NCBI RefSeq assembly: GCF_023921125.1
Contig: NZ_CP099466.1
Coordinates: forward strand, 3,038,001-3,102,000
Length of the DNA: 64,000 nucleotides
Reading direction: 5' to 3'
Origin: Arthrobacter caoxuetaonis
GTDB taxonomy: Bacteria > Actinomycetota > Actinomycetes > Actinomycetales > Micrococcaceae
Position 1 is the stretch's first letter; the number at the start of each line of letters is the position of its first letter. Below the pieces are notes generated by a model, which did not search any database, was not told where the DNA came from, and saw only the letters and a list, made by a program, of their open reading frames with translations. Shown here in pieces: positions 61,420 through 64,000 of this stretch. Made by a program: the position numbers and the translations under genes.

Positions 61420-62378
61420 GTACGTCTGTCGAGACACGTGCCTCCGCTGGCGGCAGTCCCAAGCCGCGAAAAGCACGGCTCAGCGACCGCGCCAGGGCCG
61501 AACGCAGGCTGGGCTTCTGGCTTGCGGGCCCAGCGTTCATCATCATGCTGGCTGTCACAGCGTACCCAATCCTGCTGGCCCTCTGGGATTCGTTGTTCAA
61601 GTACCGGCTCACCGCGCCGGATGACCGGGAGTTTGTCTTCCTCAGCAACTACGTCACTATCCTGACCGACGAAGTCTTCTGGAGGGACCTGGGCGTAACT
61701 CTCCTCATTACCGTTGTCACGGTCGTCATCGAGCTGGTTCTCGGTTTCGCCCTCGCCATGGTTATGAACAGCGCCTTGAAAGCGGTCCGGGGCTGGCTCC
61801 GGACCGCAATCCTGGTTCCCTACGGCATCATTACCGTGGTTTCCGCTTTCGCCTGGTTCTACGCTTTCGATATCAACTCCGGCTACGTGAACCACTGGTT
61901 CGACTGGGTACCGGGGATTAGCGCCGACCTGAACTGGTTTGCCGATTTCGGCACCGCCATCACGGTGATCATGGCTTCCGAAATCTGGAAGACGACGCCG
62001 TTCATCTCGCTGCTGCTGCTGGCCGGCCTGGCACAGGTTCCCGGTGAGCTGACCGAGGCAGCCGAAGTCGACGGCGCCACCTGGTGGCAGCGGTTCAGCA
62101 GGGTGATCGTGCCAAACATGAAGGCGGCCATCATGGTGGCAGTCCTTTTCCGTGCACTGGATGCGTTCCGCATCTTCGACAATGTCTACATCATGACCAG
62201 AGGCGCCTACGGCACGGAGACCTTGTCGCTGCTCGCGTACCGGACCTCCATCACCCGGCTGGAGATCGGTATGGGCTCAGCCGTTTCCGTACTGCTCTTC
62301 CTCTGCGTGATCCTTATATGTTTCGTAGCAATAAAACTCTTCAAGGTGGACCTGACCGGCGCACGAGGGGGCAATTAA
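61416..62378 (+). CDS. sugA: Sugar ABC transporter permease SugA-like
   Basis: A 320-residue MalF-type permease with six helices. The cytoplasmic EAA loop is EAAEVDGATWWQRFSRVIVP. A basic N-terminal extension of about 30 residues precedes helix 1. It forms the channel with SugB. It overlaps lpqY by 4 nt; sugB starts at the next base after its stop. Confidence 0.93.
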   Translation: MSTSVETRASAGGSPKPRKARLSDRARAERRLGFWLAGPAFIIMLAVTAYPILLALWDSLFKYRLTAPDDREFVFLSNYVTILTDEVFWRDLGVTLLITVVTVVIELVLGFALAMVMNSALKAVRGWLRTAILVPYGIITVVSAFAWFYAFDINSGYVNHWFDWVPGISADLNWFADFGTAITVIMASEIWKTTPFISLLLLAGLAQVPGELTEAAEVDGATWWQRFSRVIVPNMKAAIMVAVLFRALDAFRIFDNVYIMTRGAYGTETLSLLAYRTSITRLEIGMGSAVSVLLFLCVILICFVAIKLFKVDLTGARGGN

Positions 62379-63221
62379 ATGAAGTCGTCACCGATCCGCA
62401 GGCGCGTCACATGGACCATCATTTCCATTGTCGTGATCATTTACGCGTTGTTTCCGGTCGCCTCAATTTTCGCGACGTCGTTCAAGCTTCCCAGTGACCT
62501 GACCTCGGGGTCCTTCCTCCCCACCAACTGGTCCACGGTGAATTACGAACAGATCCTGGTCGGGGACGCCCAGGAACTCTTCCTCTCCGCCCTCCGCAAC
62601 TCGATCGGCATCTCGCTGATCGCCACCTTGATCGCCGTGGTGCTCGCCACCCTCTGCGCCTACGCAATCGCCCGGCTGGATTTCCCCGGCAAACGGCTGG
62701 TGCTGACAACTGCCCTGGGTGTTTCCATCTTCCCGGTGATCTCGATCGTGACCCCGTTGTTCAACCTGTGGCGCAACATCGGCCTGTACGACACCTGGCC
62801 GGGGCTCATCATCCCGTACCTCTCACTGACCCTGCCGATTTCGATTTGGACGCTGGCGGCGTTCTTCCGGCAGATCCCGTGGGAGCTGGAGCAGGCAGCA
62901 CAGGTGGACGGAGCCACCACCTGGCAGGCGTTCCGCAAGGCAATCGTTCCGCTTGCAGCCCCCGGCGTCTTCACGACGGCGATCATTGCCTTCTTCATCG
63001 CGTGGAACGACTTCGTCTATGGCATTTCCCTGACCTCGACCTCAGCTGCCCGCCCCGTGCCGGCAGCCCTGGCCTTCTTTACCGGAGCATCCCAGTTCGA
63101 AGCGCCGACTGGAGCAATTTCCGCAGCCGCGATCATTGTGACCATCCCGGTCGTTGTACTTGTACTGCTGTTCCAGCGACAGATCGTTTCCGGACTAACC
63201 CAGGGCGCCGTCAAGGGCTAG
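62379..63221 (+). CDS. sugB: Sugar ABC transporter permease SugB-like
   Basis: A 280-residue MalG-type permease with six helices; EAA loop EQAAQVDGATTWQAFRKAIVP near residue 168. Partner of SugA in the trehalose-type importer. It starts immediately after the sugA stop, showing operon structure. Confidence 0.93.
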   Translation: MKSSPIRRRVTWTIISIVVIIYALFPVASIFATSFKLPSDLTSGSFLPTNWSTVNYEQILVGDAQELFLSALRNSIGISLIATLIAVVLATLCAYAIARLDFPGKRLVLTTALGVSIFPVISIVTPLFNLWRNIGLYDTWPGLIIPYLSLTLPISIWTLAAFFRQIPWELEQAAQVDGATTWQAFRKAIVPLAAPGVFTTAIIAFFIAWNDFVYGISLTSTSAARPVPAALAFFTGASQFEAPTGAISAAAIIVTIPVVVLVLLFQRQIVSGLTQGAVKG

Positions 63222-63257
63222 CCCCAGACGCACGGTACTAGAAAAGGAGCCATGAGC

Positions 63258-64000
63258 ATGGCATCGATTACGCTCAAGAACCTCGTCAAGAAGTACGGCG
63301 ACGGTTTCCCAGCCGTCAATGACATCAGCCTGGATATCGCGGACGGGGAGTTCATCATTCTCGTTGGTCCGTCCGGCTGCGGAAAGTCGACGCTGCTGCG
63401 GATGATTGTGGGGCTGGAAGACATTACCTCCGGCGACCTGCTGATCAACGGAGAGCGCGTCAACGACAAGGCACCCAGGGACCGGAACCTGGCCATGGTG
63501 TTCCAGAACTATGCCCTGTATCCGCACCTCACGGTCTTTGAGAATATCGCCTTCCCGCTCCGTCTGAACAAGGGCAAGTACAGCGATGAGCAGGTCAAGA
63601 AGCTGGTGAACGATGCAGCCGCCACGCTGGAGCTGACCGAACACCTCGACCGCAAGCCTGCGAACCTCTCCGGCGGCCAGCGGCAGCGTGTGGCCATGGG
63701 ACGTGCGATTGTCCGCCAGGCCGACGCTTTCCTGTTCGATGAGCCGCTCTCCAACCTGGACGCCAAGCTCCGCGGACAAATGCGTTCCGAGATTTCCCAG
63801 ATGCAGCGCAGGCTGGGCGTCACCAGTGTCTACGTCACACACGACCAGACGGAAGCCATGACACTCGGAGACAGGGTCGCCGTCTTGAAGAAGGGCATCC
63901 TTCAGCAGGTCGCCTCCCCGCGGGAACTTTACGAGCAGCCGGTTAACCTGTTTGTCGCAGGCTTCATCGGATCGCCTTCGATGAACTTCCTCCCGGCGAC
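63258..64000 (+). CDS. sugC: Sugar ABC transporter ATPase SugC/MsmK-like, 5' part
   Basis: The first 247 codons of a MalK/UgpC-type ATPase, cut by the window end. Walker [10 protein letters not shown] near residue 36, Q-loop FQNYALYPH, signature [14 protein letters not shown], Walker [12 protein letters not shown] and switch THDQTEAM; the regulatory C-domain is beginning. I choose ATG 63258 because AAGGAG (63244-63249) stands 8 nt before it; ATG 63252 is too close to that site. It powers SugA/SugB; such ATPases sometimes serve several sugar importers. Confidence 0.94.
   Translation, partial: MASITLKNLVKKYGDGFPAVNDISLDIADGEFIILVGPSGCGKSTLLRMIVGLEDITSGDLLINGERVNDKAPRDRNLAMVFQNYALYPHLTVFENIAFPLRLNKGKYSDEQVKKLVNDAAATLELTEHLDRKPANLSGGQRQRVAMGRAIVRQADAFLFDEPLSNLDAKLRGQMRSEISQMQRRLGVTSVYVTHDQTEAMTLGDRVAVLKKGILQQVASPRELYEQPVNLFVAGFIGSPSMNFLPA

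Overview
The window is high-GC DNA from an actinobacterium, most likely an Arthrobacter-like member of the Micrococcaceae. The support is the gene set: DUF3073, HspR with HAIR operators, an MrpA-MrpB fused antiporter, a PBP-lipo type transpeptidase, an LpqY-SugABC type sugar importer, a bifunctional-type Dcd and frequent leaderless starts. It carries no rRNA, CRISPR array, transposase or integrase. One tRNA (Gly, CCC) is present.

Left part (1-20,100): the end of purF and purM; a small DUF3073 gene; an acidic membrane protein with a septum-formation domain; clpB under a HAIR operator; an SRPBCC protein; a tandem pair of penicillin-binding lipoproteins of which the second has lost all three catalytic motifs; YccF, a PPOX-like protein, HutD and a helix-hairpin-helix protein; a DEAD-box helicase; trmB with a NYN/LOTUS protein; and a small operon of membrane protein, winged-helix regulator and ABC exporter behind a palindromic operator.

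Middle part (20,100-42,600): the dnaK-grpE-dnaJ-hspR heat-shock operon with a perfect HAIR site; a methyltransferase; an LMW phosphatase followed by an unusual P-loop kinase-PabB fusion; cls; pabC; a TPP-riboswitch controlled thiamine-precursor ECF importer (YkoE, fused EcfA1-A2, EcfT); DUF4235; a six-gene Mrp Na+/H+ antiporter operon; a UMF1-type transporter; and a DUF1801 protein.

Accessory island (about 42,723-55,685): about 13 kb flanked by a direct repeat of 60-61 bp that is the 3' end of dcd. The intact dcd lies at the right edge and a decayed 3' fragment at the left edge, the arrangement expected after insertion into the 3' end of dcd. All eleven genes are on the minus strand: a LysR regulator, a ShiA-like symporter leading a nine-gene overlapping operon (shikimate/quinate-type dehydrogenase, Gfo/Idh oxidoreductase, metal TIM-barrel enzyme, two FAD-dependent delta-1-dehydrogenase-like flavoproteins, YciI-type protein, zinc alcohol dehydrogenase, SDR), and a third flavoprotein with its own palindromic promoter. 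I infer uptake and oxidation or aromatization of a shikimate/quinate-like alicyclic or carbocyclic compound. The substrate is unknown, and this is the best candidate for an undescribed pathway.

Right part (55,600-64,000): dcd and kynA, both with leaderless-type promoters; an SseB-domain protein; a protealysin-type M4 protease with an overlapping emfourin-type inhibitor gene; tRNA-Gly(CCC); panD; and an lpqY-sugA-sugB-sugC trehalose-type ABC importer running off the end.

Two further sequence-level signals stand out: a pair of 58-60 bp intergenic palindromes with compensatory base changes (1203-1262 and 34086-34143), and nine genes starting exactly 6 nt after a TANNNT -10 hexamer.
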